From NCBI GenBank assembly GCA_030426805.1, contig JAUHXU010000005.1:310001-374000 (forward strand): a stretch of 64,000 nt of DNA, given 5' to 3'. This DNA comes from a bacterium (GTDB taxonomy: Bacteria; Planctomycetota; JAFGQW01). Both the position numbers and the translations under genes were made by a program. The notes under the pieces were generated by a model, which did no database searches, had not been told where the DNA came from, and saw only the letters and a list, made by a program, of their open reading frames with translations. This document shows positions 15,912 through 24,451 of the stretch, in pieces (positions within the stretch are counted from its first letter, which is position 1; every line of letters starts with the position of its first letter).

Positions 15912-17616
15912 TCGCGCCCGCCTCGATCGCGTAGAGGTGCGTCATCGTGCCGACGTAGACGACGCCGCCGGCGGTGATCGGCGACAGGTAGATCGCCGCA
16001 CCGAAGTCGGACTGCTGCACGTAGCGCGCCGCGTCGTCGCGCTCGATCGTGACCTTCTTCTTGTCGGCGGTCTTGACGATCAGCTTGCCGCGCTTGCTCT
16101 CGATCTCGATCGGCGCGCCGTGCTCGTCGGCGAGCTTCTTCAGCGCACTGCACGTGAACACCGTGAACAGCCCGTCCTCGTTGCCGACGTAGCACTTGTC
16201 GTCGGCGACGAGCGTCGAGCCCCAGATCAGGCTCATCGTGTCGTAGCGCCAGTAGAGCGCGCCGGTGTTCGCGTCCATGCAGTAGACGAAGCCGCTGTGG
16301 TCGGCGACGTAGACCAAGTCGTCGACGATCGAGCACGTACTCAGCGACCGATTGATCCGCCGCTCCCACACCTTCTTGCCGGTCGCGACGTCGATGCAGA
16401 CGAAGTTGCCGACGCCCTCGCCGTGCTCCGGGTCCTGGCCGATCGGCGTGTAGAGTCGGCCCTTGTAGAAGACGACCGTCGCGAGCACTTCGCTCGGCCC
16501 CTTCGCGGTCGCGTACTTGATCGGCTTCGATTCGTCGCCGTCCTTGTAGCGGTATTCGCGCGGGTTGCAGTCGTAGCGCCACTTCTCGGGGAAGACGCCG
16601 AACCCGTCGGCGTCCTTGACCGGCTTGGGATCGAACGCCCAGGCGAATCCGTTCGGACCGCCGAAGAGCAGCACCCCCTCGCCGTTCACCTCGCCCCAGC
16701 ACGGGCTCGTCCAGTTGCCGTGCAGGATGTTCTTCGACAGGCCGGAGCCCTCTTCGCCGAGCAGCAACTCCTCGGGCTTCGCGTCGGGGTCCTCGGCACG
16801 ACGGCGATCGAGCGCGATCAGCGCCGGCGCTTTCGGGGCCGGGATGTCGGTGTGGTCGTAGGTCACGCCGTTGGACGTCGCGCAGTAGAGCACGTCGTCC
16901 ACGACGAGCACCGCGCTCGACGTGATGTTGTGCGGGTAGATGCCGAGCTGCGTGCGCATGTCGTAGCGCCAGATGATGTCGGCGTCGGTCGACTTCAGCT
17001 CGACCGGCGGCAGCGGCGTCGTGCCGCGATACGACATGTACTGCGCCTCGTCCTGCACGCCCTGGTTGCCGTTCGCGAGCCCGTTGACGTCGAGCGCCAT
17101 CACCTCGCAGCGGTTCGTCACGAGGTAGACGCGATCGCCGACGACGGTCGGCGACGAGCAGATGCCGAGCAGCTCCCAGTCGCTGACCTTGCCGGTCCCG
17201 AGCTTCGGCACCGTCAACGACCAGACGATCTTCCCGGTCTCCTCGTCGAGGCAGTGCAGCACGCTGTAGTCGCCCTTGAAGCGCGCGTCGCCACGCCCCT
17301 GGTTGTTCGTCCCGACGTAGAGCTTGCCGTTCGAGACGGTCGGGTTGCCGTAGGTCTGCGAGCCGAGCTTCGCGACCCACTTGATGTTCTTCGCCTTGCG
17401 AAGGTCGACCGAGCCGTCGCGTTTGACGCGGCCCGGGTGGATCTCCGCCGGGAGCCCCTTCGCGTCCGGCGCCGCCATGTTCTTCGTGTGGTCGCGACCC
17501 CACTCCGGCCAGTCACCACCCTCCTGGGCGATGCCGCAAGGTGCCGTGCAGCACAGCGCCGTGCAGCACAGCGCCACCGCGAGGATCGTGAACCGTGTTC
17601 TCACTGCGCGTGCCAT
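15898..17616 (-). CDS. Secreted PQQ-type beta-propeller repeat protein
   Basis: 572 residues from ATG 17616, which overlaps the upstream stop by one base (TGATG) and has GGGGAGG upstream. The N terminus is a signal peptide with an unusual Cys-rich end (LCCTALCCTAPC). The mature part begins DWPEWGRDHTKNM and carries repeated propeller strands such as GNPTVSNGKLYVGTNN, CLDEETGKIVWSL, SPTVVGDRVYLVTN, CIDVATGKKVWERRI and CMDANTGALYWRY. These are PQQ-like (outer-membrane BamB/quinoprotein-fold) repeats, but PQQ dehydrogenase active-site motifs are not evident, so this is probably a structural or binding propeller. It is second in a run with another propeller protein, DUF3311 and the symporter. Confidence 0.85.
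   Translation of the reverse strand: MARAVRTRFTILAVALCCTALCCTAPCGIAQEGGDWPEWGRDHTKNMAAPDAKGLPAEIHPGRVKRDGSVDLRKAKNIKWVAKLGSQTYGNPTVSNGKLYVGTNNQGRGDARFKGDYSVLHCLDEETGKIVWSLTVPKLGTGKVSDWELLGICSSPTVVGDRVYLVTNRCEVMALDVNGLANGNQGVQDEAQYMSYRGTTPLPPVELKSTDADIIWRYDMRTQLGIYPHNITSSAVLVVDDVLYCATSNGVTYDHTDIPAPKAPALIALDRRRAEDPDAKPEELLLGEEGSGLSKNILHGNWTSPCWGEVNGEGVLLFGGPNGFAWAFDPKPVKDADGFGVFPEKWRYDCNPREYRYKDGDESKPIKYATAKGPSEVLATVVFYKGRLYTPIGQDPEHGEGVGNFVCIDVATGKKVWERRINRSLSTCSIVDDLVYVADHSGFVYCMDANTGALYWRYDTMSLIWGSTLVADDKCYVGNEDGLFTVFTCSALKKLADEHGAPIEIESKRGKLIVKTADKKKVTIERDDAARYVQQSDFGAAIYLSPITAGGVVYVGTMTHLYAIEAGANAGR
17543..17572. repeat. 15-bp perfect tandem duplication within a signal peptide
   Basis: The 15-mer GCCGTGCAGCACAGC occurs twice in direct succession. 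On the minus strand it encodes the repeated Cys-Cys-Thr-Ala block of the signal peptide of the beta-propeller protein. It keeps the reading frame and looks like a slippage duplication. Confidence 0.9.
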
Positions 17617-19937
17617 CACTTCGCCTCCCCGTTCGGGACGATCTCGAGGTTGTCGACGTAGACGCGATAGGCCGGCTGCGCCGAGATACCGACGATCCCG
17701 GGCACGCCGTGCGTGTGAGCACGCGCGTGCTTGGCCTCGATCGTCCACGACTTCGGCTCCGGTTCGCCGCGCTTCCACGCCTTTGCACGGATGACGCCCG
17801 AACCGTCGGCCGCGACGTCGACGCGCGTCTTCAGCCGATACCACACCTTCGGCTTGATCACGAAGTCCTCCCACACACGGAAGCGCTCGAGGTTCGAGCT
17901 GACTTCGATCCGGTCGTGGTTGCCCTTCAACTTGATCACGTAGCGCTGGTTGATCACGCCGACCTCGCCGAGCCCGCGACGGTTGCCGTCGCTCATCACG
18001 TCGAGGGCGATCGTGTAGTTCGACGCCGCCGGGTGGCCGACGAACGTGTAGGCGCGGTGCAGAATCAGGTTGTCGGTCGTCTTCGCGAGGACCTTCGAGC
18101 CGTCGCGCTCACGCACCTCCCAGCGCATCCGCGCCGTGATCCACGGCAGCGGCGGGTAGGCGAACTTCACGCCCTCTTGCGCGTGGGTCTGCGTCAGCTT
18201 GAACGACTCGAAGTCTTCGGCATATGGCAGCTTCGGCACGACGCGTCCGCGGATCGTGCCGCTGATCTCGCCCACGGTCGCCTTGAACGCGCCGGCCGAG
18301 AGCCGCGCGTCCGGGCCGGCGACCAGCTCGCCCGCCTCGTTGAACGACGCGTCCATCTTCGCCTTCACCTTCGCGGTCGGCGGAACGAACGGCGCCCACT
18401 GGACGCCGTCGGTGGCCTTGCGCATCCGCTTGCCGTTCTGGTCGAGCACCCAGACCGTGAACGACGCCTTCTCGCCAGGCCGGAGCAACACCTCGCACGG
18501 GACGATCTGAAGGCGCGTCGGCGTGGACGGCGGCGGCTCGGGCTTCGCCCGCTCCAGCCGAGCCGTGATCGTCTGCTTGGAGTCGTCGCTGCCGAAGCAA
18601 TAGAGGCGCTTCGTCGTGTGCACGTAGACGTTGCCACCGAACGTCGTCGGCGAGCCGAGGCAGTTGCCGGCGAGCTTCACCTTCGCGAGTTCTTCGGCGC
18701 CCTCGTCGCTCGGGCGCAGGATCCAAAACGTGCCGTTGTTCATCGGCACGTAGAGCTTGCCGTCGGCAAACAGCGGCGACGCGTGGATCTGGCTCGGGCC
18801 GAGCTTCTTGTGCCACAGCCGCTTGCCGGTCGTCACGTCGACGCAGTAGAGGTCGCCGGTCTGCACGACCTGATACAAGCGATCGCCGACGAGCACCGGT
18901 GAACTCGTGAACATCGAGAGCGGCGCGCGCCACACCTCGTCCTTCGGGCCGAGTTCGAGGAGCTTACCGGGCGTGACACGATCCGGGGTCGGGAGTTTGA
19001 GCGCGAGCAACCGTCCGGTCTCGGTCGAGTCGAGGTTCTGCCGACCGTGGATCGCGATCAGATTGTCGCCGTGGAGCACGACGGAGGAGTTGATCCCGCC
19101 CATGATCTGCTGCGAACGCCAGATCGGGTCGCCGGTCCGTGCATCGATGCAGACGATCGCGCCCGAACCCAGGCCGCAGTAGACCACTCGGCGTTGCCCC
19201 CAGGACGCGAGCACCGGCGTCGAGAAGCACGAGTCCTTCAGGAACGGGGGCCCCTTGCCCGGTGTCGACGACCAGACGAGCTCACCGCTTCGCTTGTCGA
19301 ACGCGTAGAACCGATCGCGCGGCGGCCCCTCGCGCCCCCAGTTGTTCGTCACGCTGTGCATGATCACGAGGTCGCCCTCGATCACCGGCGCCCCGGTGCG
19401 GCCGTTCGGATACGTGTTGCGCCCGAGTTCCTCGAGCAGCGACCGCTCCCACACCGGCTCGCCGTCGGCCGTGACGCAGACGAGCAGTCCCGGCGACGTC
19501 AGCAGGTAGACGTTGCCGGTCTCGCGGTCGATCGTCGGTGCGCCGATCGCGTAGCGGTCGTAGATCACGTCGCTCAGAAAGTCGGGAAACTCGCGCTCCC
19601 AGATCGTCTTGCCGGTCTTGGAGTCGAGGCAGACGAGCACTTCCCGGAGCTTGTCGCCCTCGCCGCGGTAGCCCCACGAGTAGACGCGTCCACGGGTGAG
19701 CACCGGTGAACCGCGACCGCACAGATCGACCGTCCAGCGGTGGTTGGCCCCGTTGACCTTCCACGTGTCTGGCAGACCGACGTCGGTCGACCTGCCGGTC
19801 TGCGCGGGACCGCGCCAATGGAGCCAGCCGCTGACGGGAGTATTGCCCTGCGCCGCGAGTGGAACGCCCGTGACGAGCATCAGGGCGATCGTGAGCCACG
19901 CCGCGATCCCGCGGCGCGTTCGTTCGTGTTCGTGCAT
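17616..19937 (-). CDS. Secreted PQQ-type beta-propeller protein with C-terminal LamG-like region
   Basis: 773 residues from ATG 19937 (GAGGCGAAGGAAC upstream), signal peptide AAWLTIALMLVTGVPLAAQ. The first ~450 residues show propeller motifs (SWGYRGEGDKLREVLVCLDS, GAPTIDRETGNVYLLTS, CIDARTGDPIWRS, CVDVTTGKRLWHK, SPLFADGKLYVPMNN). Residues about 480-570 look like an Ig-type strand-rich linker (PTRLQIVPCEVLLRPGEKAS). The C-terminal ~190 residues (from LPYAEDFESFKL to AYRVYVDNLEIVPN) resemble a concanavalin/LamG or DUF1080-like carbohydrate-binding domain. It heads the minus-strand operon. A role in extracellular substrate binding, with uptake through the symporter, is plausible but unproven. 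Confidence 0.8.
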   Translation of the reverse strand: MHEHERTRRGIAAWLTIALMLVTGVPLAAQGNTPVSGWLHWRGPAQTGRSTDVGLPDTWKVNGANHRWTVDLCGRGSPVLTRGRVYSWGYRGEGDKLREVLVCLDSKTGKTIWEREFPDFLSDVIYDRYAIGAPTIDRETGNVYLLTSPGLLVCVTADGEPVWERSLLEELGRNTYPNGRTGAPVIEGDLVIMHSVTNNWGREGPPRDRFYAFDKRSGELVWSSTPGKGPPFLKDSCFSTPVLASWGQRRVVYCGLGSGAIVCIDARTGDPIWRSQQIMGGINSSVVLHGDNLIAIHGRQNLDSTETGRLLALKLPTPDRVTPGKLLELGPKDEVWRAPLSMFTSSPVLVGDRLYQVVQTGDLYCVDVTTGKRLWHKKLGPSQIHASPLFADGKLYVPMNNGTFWILRPSDEGAEELAKVKLAGNCLGSPTTFGGNVYVHTTKRLYCFGSDDSKQTITARLERAKPEPPPSTPTRLQIVPCEVLLRPGEKASFTVWVLDQNGKRMRKATDGVQWAPFVPPTAKVKAKMDASFNEAGELVAGPDARLSAGAFKATVGEISGTIRGRVVPKLPYAEDFESFKLTQTHAQEGVKFAYPPLPWITARMRWEVRERDGSKVLAKTTDNLILHRAYTFVGHPAASNYTIALDVMSDGNRRGLGEVGVINQRYVIKLKGNHDRIEVSSNLERFRVWEDFVIKPKVWYRLKTRVDVAADGSGVIRAKAWKRGEPEPKSWTIEAKHARAHTHGVPGIVGISAQPAYRVYVDNLEIVPNGEAK

Positions 19938-20121
19938 GTTCCTTCGCCTCGCTTCGACCGAGCGCGGACCGCCGGCCGGTAGATCGCCAATCATGCGGGG
20001 TGGCGGGTGACCGGGCAAGGGGAAACACACCCGCGCGTACGGGAATCGCGACGATCGCGTACAATTTGCGTCACGCATCGATTGCATCCGATCGGTGCGC
20101 CCCGACGAAAGCCGAGGCGAC

Positions 20122-20604
20122 ATGAAGAAGACACTCATCTGCGGACTGCTCGCGGCGTCTGCCCTGCTGTTCGTGGCGGCCCTGCGCACCGACGACGACG
20201 AACGCCAAGCCGCGCTCGAGCGCGCATTCGAGCGCACGATGTCCGGCGCGACGCTCGTCGGCTCGTTCACGGTCGACGGCGCGGACGCGTCGAAGCTCCG
20301 CGAGGAGCGCTACACGATCCACAAGGTCACGAAGGTCGACGGCGACCGGTGGCGCTTCGAGGCCCGCGTCCAATACGGCAAGCTCGACGTCACGGTGCCG
20401 ATGATCCTGCGCGTGAAGTGGGCGGGCGACACGCCGGTGATCACGCTGACCGACATGAAGATCCCGATGCTCGGCACCTACACCGCCCGCGTGCTCGTCT
20501 ATCGCGGCCACTACGCCGGCACCTGGGACGCCGGCGACCACGGCGGCAAGATGTTCGGCCGCGTCGAGCCCGCCGCGACCAAGAAGAAGACACGGGACCT
20601 GTAG
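20122..20604 (+). CDS. Conserved exported protein of unknown function
   Basis: 160 residues from ATG 20122 (GAGG five bases upstream). The N terminus KKTLICGLLAASALLFVAALR is a signal peptide. The body is one beta-rich domain: TLVGSFTVDGAD, ERYTIHKVTKVDGDRWRF, YGKLDVTVPMILRVKWAGD, GTYTARVLVYRGHYAGTW and a closing GGKMFGRVE. I recall similar small proteins as frequent in planctomycetes but know no assigned function; the pattern suggests a lipocalin- or jellyroll-type barrel. Its stop abuts the ATG of the glycosyltransferase, so it opens the long plus-strand operon. The 184-base gap upstream separates it from a divergent gene. Confidence 0.7.
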   Translation: MKKTLICGLLAASALLFVAALRTDDDERQAALERAFERTMSGATLVGSFTVDGADASKLREERYTIHKVTKVDGDRWRFEARVQYGKLDVTVPMILRVKWAGDTPVITLTDMKIPMLGTYTARVLVYRGHYAGTWDAGDHGGKMFGRVEPAATKKKTRDL

Positions 20605-21930
20605 ATGCGGATCGTCCAGGTCACGCCTGGATCGGGCGACAACTTCTACTGCGAGAACTGCGTGCGCGACAACGCGCTCGTCCGCACGCTGCACCGCGCC
20701 GGCCACGACGTCGTCGCGGTGCCGATGTACCTCCCGCAGCGGATGGACCCCAACGAGTTGATCGAGGGTGCGCCGATCTTCTTCGGCGGCGTGAACGCGT
20801 GGCTGCAACAGCGCTTCGGGCTTTTCCGGCACACGCCCCGCTGGGTCGATCGCATGTTCGACGCACGGTGGTTGCTGCGCTTCGCGGCCCGCCGCGCCGG
20901 CACGGTCCGCGCCCGCGACCTCGGCGAGATGACGCTGTCGATCCTCGAGGGCTCGCACGGCCGCCAGCGCAAGGAACTGGCGCGCTTGCTCGAGTGGCTC
21001 GGCGAACTGCCCCGCCCCGACATCGTGCACCTGTCCAACCCGCTGCTGCTCGGCATCGGGACCGCGATCAAGGAGCACCTCGGCGTCCCGCTGGTCTGCT
21101 CCCTACAGGACGAGGACGACTGGATCGACGCGATGACGCCGTCCTACGCGAAGCGGTGCTGGGACGAGATGGCGCGACGAGCCGAACGCGTCGACGCGTT
21201 CATCGCCGTGAGCGACGACTTCGGCGCGCGGATGCGCGAGCGGCTCCGGATCGACGCCGAGCGAATGCACACGGTCTACATCGGCGTCGACGCGGGCCCG
21301 GAACTGACGACGCGCCACGACGGACCGCCGACGATCGGCTACCTCGCACGGATGGCCGAGGGGCTGGGGCTCGGCGTGCTCGTCGACGCGTTTGTCGCGC
21401 TGAAGGCCCGCGGCACGATTCCCGGGCTGCGGCTGCACGTCTCCGGCGGTTCGACCGGCGACGACACGGCGTTTCTCGGTGCCGTGCGCGACAAGCTCGC
21501 CCACGCAGGCGTCGCCGATGACGTGCGCTTCTTCGAAGCGTTCGACGCCGATGCGCGTCGCCGGTTCCTCGAAGCGTTGACGGTGCTGTCCGTCCCGGCG
21601 CCGCACGGCGTCGCGTTCGGCACCTACGTGCTCGAAGCGCTCGCGGCGGGCGTGCCGGTCGTCGAGCCGCGCGTCGGCTCCTACCCCGAGTTGATCGACG
21701 CGACCGCCGGTGGCGTCCTCTACGAGCCGAACGACGCCGCGACGCTCGCCGAGACGCTCGAGCGCGTGCTCGCCGACCCCGCCGGCCTCGACGCGATGCG
21801 CACGCGCGGTCGGGTCGCGGTCGTCGACCGCTTCTCGCCCGACCGCATGGTCGCCGACACGGTCGCCGTCTACGAACGCGTCGCTGCCCTGAAGCCGGCC
21901 GACGCCGGTGATATACTTCCCACACGATGA
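20605..21930 (+). CDS. GT4-family glycosyltransferase
   Basis: 441 residues starting directly after the preceding TAG. The N-terminal Rossmann half begins MRIVQVTPGSGDNFYCENCVRDN. The C-terminal GT-B half holds the nucleotide-sugar block PHGVAFGTYVLEALAAGVPV followed by VEPRVGSYPELI, the GPGTF (E-x7-E type) signature region of family 4 transferases. DIVHLSNPLLLG and IAVSDDFGARM are typical acceptor-side motifs. The odd N-terminal FYCENCVRDN pair of cysteines is a feature of a particular GT4 subgroup. It probably acts at the cytoplasmic face of the membrane on a lipid or polysaccharide acceptor. The stop overlaps the next start by four bases (ATGA). Confidence 0.85.
   Translation: MRIVQVTPGSGDNFYCENCVRDNALVRTLHRAGHDVVAVPMYLPQRMDPNELIEGAPIFFGGVNAWLQQRFGLFRHTPRWVDRMFDARWLLRFAARRAGTVRARDLGEMTLSILEGSHGRQRKELARLLEWLGELPRPDIVHLSNPLLLGIGTAIKEHLGVPLVCSLQDEDDWIDAMTPSYAKRCWDEMARRAERVDAFIAVSDDFGARMRERLRIDAERMHTVYIGVDAGPELTTRHDGPPTIGYLARMAEGLGLGVLVDAFVALKARGTIPGLRLHVSGGSTGDDTAFLGAVRDKLAHAGVADDVRFFEAFDADARRRFLEALTVLSVPAPHGVAFGTYVLEALAAGVPVVEPRVGSYPELIDATAGGVLYEPNDAATLAETLERVLADPAGLDAMRTRGRVAVVDRFSPDRMVADTVAVYERVAALKPADAGDILPTR
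21889..21917 (+). promoter_or_regulatory. Candidate internal promoter for the nucleotidyltransferase module
   Basis: TATACT (21912-21917) lies ten bases before the ATG at 21927, with CTGAAG (21889-21894) 17 bases further upstream as a weak -35. Both lie within the end of the glycosyltransferase gene. TATACT is rare in this G+C-rich sequence. Confidence 0.35.
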
Positions 21931-22211
21931 GTGCAGAAGACGAACGCGCCCGACGAGCCCGCGCTCGGGCATCGTGGCCGATCCGGATCACGTCGCTCGA
22001 TGCCGCCGAGTCGGACGACCTGTCCGCAACGACGACGGTCGCCGAGCGGATCGAGATGGTCGCCGCGCTCACGCGCGAGGCGTGGGCCCTGACCGGCCGT
22101 CCGATGCCCACGTACGGACGCGCCGACATCCCGGTCCGAATAATCCGCCCCACTCCGGAAGAACCGACGCCCGACGAGCCGGCACCGGACACCGAGGGCG
22201 CGGGCGAATGA
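21927..22211 (+). CDS. Small partner protein of a nucleotidyltransferase (antitoxin-like)
   Basis: 94 residues. A charged N-terminal region (MSAEDERARRARARASWP) is followed by VAERIEMVAALTREAWALTG and RPMPTYGRADIPVRIIRP, then an acidic Pro/Glu tail. The block 'ERIEMV..LT.EAWALTGRP.P.Y.R...PVR' is one I recognise as recurring beside DUF6036/MNT-type nucleotidyltransferases. It overlaps genes on both sides by four bases. By position and size it would be the antitoxin of a two-gene module, but I know no experimental proof for this subfamily. Confidence 0.65.
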   Translation: MSAEDERARRARARASWPIRITSLDAAESDDLSATTTVAERIEMVAALTREAWALTGRPMPTYGRADIPVRIIRPTPEEPTPDEPAPDTEGAGE

Positions 22212-22663
22212 ACGACGACTTTCTCGACCTGCTGCACTCCTTGCACGATGCGGGTGTTGATTTCCTCGTCGTCGGCGCGCACGCAATGGCCGTACACGGG
22301 GTGCCGCGAGCGACCGGGGATCTCGATGTGTGGCTCCGCCCCGATCGCGCGAACGCCACGCGGGCACTCGATGCCCTCCGACGATTCGGTGCACCGGTGG
22401 AGAGCCTCGGTATCAGCGAAGCCGACCTCGTCGAGCCCGGCCGAGTCGTCCAGCTCGGCCTGCCGCCGCGGCGCATCGACCTGCTGACACGCATTACCGG
22501 CGTCGAGTTTGACGACGCGTGGCGTGACCGCGTGACCCATCGAATCGGCGACCTCGTCGTGTCGGTACTCGACCGCGCGCATCTCATCCGGAACAAGCGT
22601 GCGACCGGCCGGCAGAAGGACATCGCAGACGCCGAGACACTCGAAGAGGGCGCGGACGAATGA
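22208..22663 (+). CDS. Nucleotidyltransferase-fold protein (DUF6036/AbiEii-like)
   Basis: 151 residues from ATG 22208, overlapping the preceding stop (ATGA). VDFLVVGAHAMAVHGVPRAT followed by GDLDVWLRP gives the G-x-D-x-D nucleotidyltransferase metal site; LPPRRIDLLTRI supplies the third acidic residue (D), and LIRNKRATGRQKDIADAETL is the conserved C-terminal block of the family. Related proteins act in type II/IV-like toxin-antitoxin or abortive infection modules by transferring nucleotides to RNA or protein. It is embedded in an operon with an ABC exporter and a propeller protein, which is unusual for such a module. Confidence 0.75.
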   Translation: MNDDFLDLLHSLHDAGVDFLVVGAHAMAVHGVPRATGDLDVWLRPDRANATRALDALRRFGAPVESLGISEADLVEPGRVVQLGLPPRRIDLLTRITGVEFDDAWRDRVTHRIGDLVVSVLDRAHLIRNKRATGRQKDIADAETLEEGADE

Positions 22664-23790
22664 ATGCGTTGCGGCTCTACTACAACGCCGTCGTGTTGCT
22701 GGGGATCGTGTTGGCGGTGCCGGCGGTGGCGCAGTCGTGGCCGACGTATCACGGCGACTACGCGTTGACCGGATTCGTCGACGTCGCGCTGCCGGAGCGA
22801 CCGGTGCGGCGCTGGCGATTCGACGTCGAGGACCGGATCGACTTCACGCCGGTCGCCGGCGGCGGGCGGATCTACGTCGCGACCGCGCGGCGTGATCTCG
22901 TCGCACTGGACCTCACCGGCAAGCGGGTCTGGCGTCACGAACTCGAGGGCGACAAGTTCTCCTCGCCGCCGATGTACACCGACGACACGGTCTTCATCGG
23001 CACGCGCAAGGGGACGCTGCTCGCGTTCGCTGCGGCGACCGGCGAGCCGCGGTGGCGCTACGACGTCGGCGGCACGATCCAGGGCTCGGCGAACCGGATC
23101 GCGGCGAAGGACGGCGGCTTCGCGGTGATCGTCACGTCGCAGGCCGACGGCGCGATCCACTGCGTCAACGGCAAGAGCGGCGCGCGCCTCTGGAAGACCG
23201 GACCGATCGAACGATGCGACGGCTCGCCCGGCGTGAGCGGTGGGCGCATCATCCTCGGCAGCTGTGCCGCCGCGATGCACGTCTTCTCGATCGAAGCGCG
23301 GACGAAGGTCGCCGACGTCGCGCTCGGCGACGACAACCAGGTGGCCGGCGGCGTCGCGCTCGCGGGCGACATCGCGTTCGCGGGCTCGCGCAGCGGCAAG
23401 CTGTTCGCCGTCAACGTCGCGACCGAGACGATCGTCTGGACGAACGGCGCCGCGAAGGGCGAGGCGTTCACGACGCCGGCGATCGCGCCGAAGCACGTCG
23501 TGTTCGGATCCGGCGACGGGCGCACGACGTGCGTGAATCGCACCGACGGCAAGACGGCCTGGTCGATCCAGACCGAGGAAACACCGACATCGCCGGTCAT
23601 CGCGCGCGATCGCGTCGTCGTCGCACTGGACGGCGAGTTGCGCATCCTCGCGCTCGCCGACGGCAAGACGCTGTGGCGCCAACGCGTGAGCGACTACATC
23701 ACGTCACCGGCGATCGTCGGCGACCTGATCGTCGTCGCGGCCGACGACGGCACCGTCACGGCCTACGGGAGCGACGCCGATGCTCGCTGA
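22660..23790 (+). CDS. Secreted PQQ-type beta-propeller protein
   Basis: 376 residues overlapping the nucleotidyltransferase stop by four bases. Signal peptide AVVLLGIVLAVPAVAQ; the mature protein begins SWPTYHGDYALTGF, then shows propeller repeats: DLVALDLTGKRVWRHEL, GTLLAFAAATGEPRWRYDV, HCVNGKSGARLWKTG, KLFAVNVATETIVWTNG, TCVNRTDGKTAWSI and ILALADGKTLWRQRV. Size and repeat number fit a BamB-like single propeller. Placed directly before an ABC exporter and ending 11 bases inside it, it may work at the outer side of the membrane with that exporter. No PQQ catalytic site is recognisable. Confidence 0.85.
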   Translation: MNALRLYYNAVVLLGIVLAVPAVAQSWPTYHGDYALTGFVDVALPERPVRRWRFDVEDRIDFTPVAGGGRIYVATARRDLVALDLTGKRVWRHELEGDKFSSPPMYTDDTVFIGTRKGTLLAFAAATGEPRWRYDVGGTIQGSANRIAAKDGGFAVIVTSQADGAIHCVNGKSGARLWKTGPIERCDGSPGVSGGRIILGSCAAAMHVFSIEARTKVADVALGDDNQVAGGVALAGDIAFAGSRSGKLFAVNVATETIVWTNGAAKGEAFTTPAIAPKHVVFGSGDGRTTCVNRTDGKTAWSIQTEETPTSPVIARDRVVVALDGELRILALADGKTLWRQRVSDYITSPAIVGDLIVVAADDGTVTAYGSDADAR

Positions 23791-24451
23791 GTTGACCGGC
23801 GTCACGAAGGCCTACGACGCGGCCGGCAACACGCCGACGTCGGTGCTGCGGGGGATCGACCTCGCGATCGATGCCGGCGAGACGCTCGCGATCGAAGGGC
23901 GATCCGGCAGCGGCAAGAGCACGCTGCTCAACATCCTCGGCACGCTCGATCGGGCGACGTCCGGCCGCTACGTGCTGGACGGACGCGACGTCACGACGCT
24001 CGACGACGACGCGATCGCCGCGGTCCGGGCCGAGACGATCGGCTTCGTGTTCCAGCTCCATCACCTGCTGCCGCAGCTCGACGTGCTCGAGAACGTGCTG
24101 CTCCCGACGCTCGCGACGACCGTCCCCGGCGACGCCGAAGCACGGGCACGCGCGCTCCTCGAGCGAGTCGGCCTGGCCGATCGCATCCACCACCGTCCCG
24201 GCCAGCTCTCCGGGGGCGAGTGCCAGCGGGCCGCGGTCGTTCGCGCGCTGATCAACGAACCGAAGCTCGTCCTCGCCGACGAGCCGACCGGGTCACTCGA
24301 CCGCGAGAACGCGGAATCGCTCGCGGCCCTGTTGACGGAGCTCAATCGCGAGAACGGCACCGCGCTGGTCGTCGTCACGCACGCGCCGGATCTCGCGCGG
24401 CGGATCGGCCGCACGATCGAACTTCGCGACGGCGTGCTCGTCGCGCGATGA
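23780..24451 (+). CDS. ABC transporter ATP-binding protein, LolD/MacB type
   Basis: 223 residues. Walker A GRSGSGKST, Q-loop FVFQLHHLLPQLDVLENVLLP, signature LSGGECQR, Walker B LVLADEPTGSLD and switch His in VVVTHAPD are all present. Spacing and the QLHHLLP block are those of the MacB/LolD/FtsE subfamily, which drives lipoprotein sorting or macrolide/peptide export through FtsX-type permeases. It overlaps the propeller gene by 11 bases and the permease by four, so all three are co-translated. Confidence 0.95.
   Translation: MLAELTGVTKAYDAAGNTPTSVLRGIDLAIDAGETLAIEGRSGSGKSTLLNILGTLDRATSGRYVLDGRDVTTLDDDAIAAVRAETIGFVFQLHHLLPQLDVLENVLLPTLATTVPGDAEARARALLERVGLADRIHHRPGQLSGGECQRAAVVRALINEPKLVLADEPTGSLDRENAESLAALLTELNRENGTALVVVTHAPDLARRIGRTIELRDGVLVAR

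Noticed and set aside
15898..23790. Propeller proteins as PQQ-dependent dehydrogenases
   Set aside because: They carry repeat strands but no recognisable PQQ/calcium catalytic motifs and no cytochrome c domain, so only the fold is claimed.
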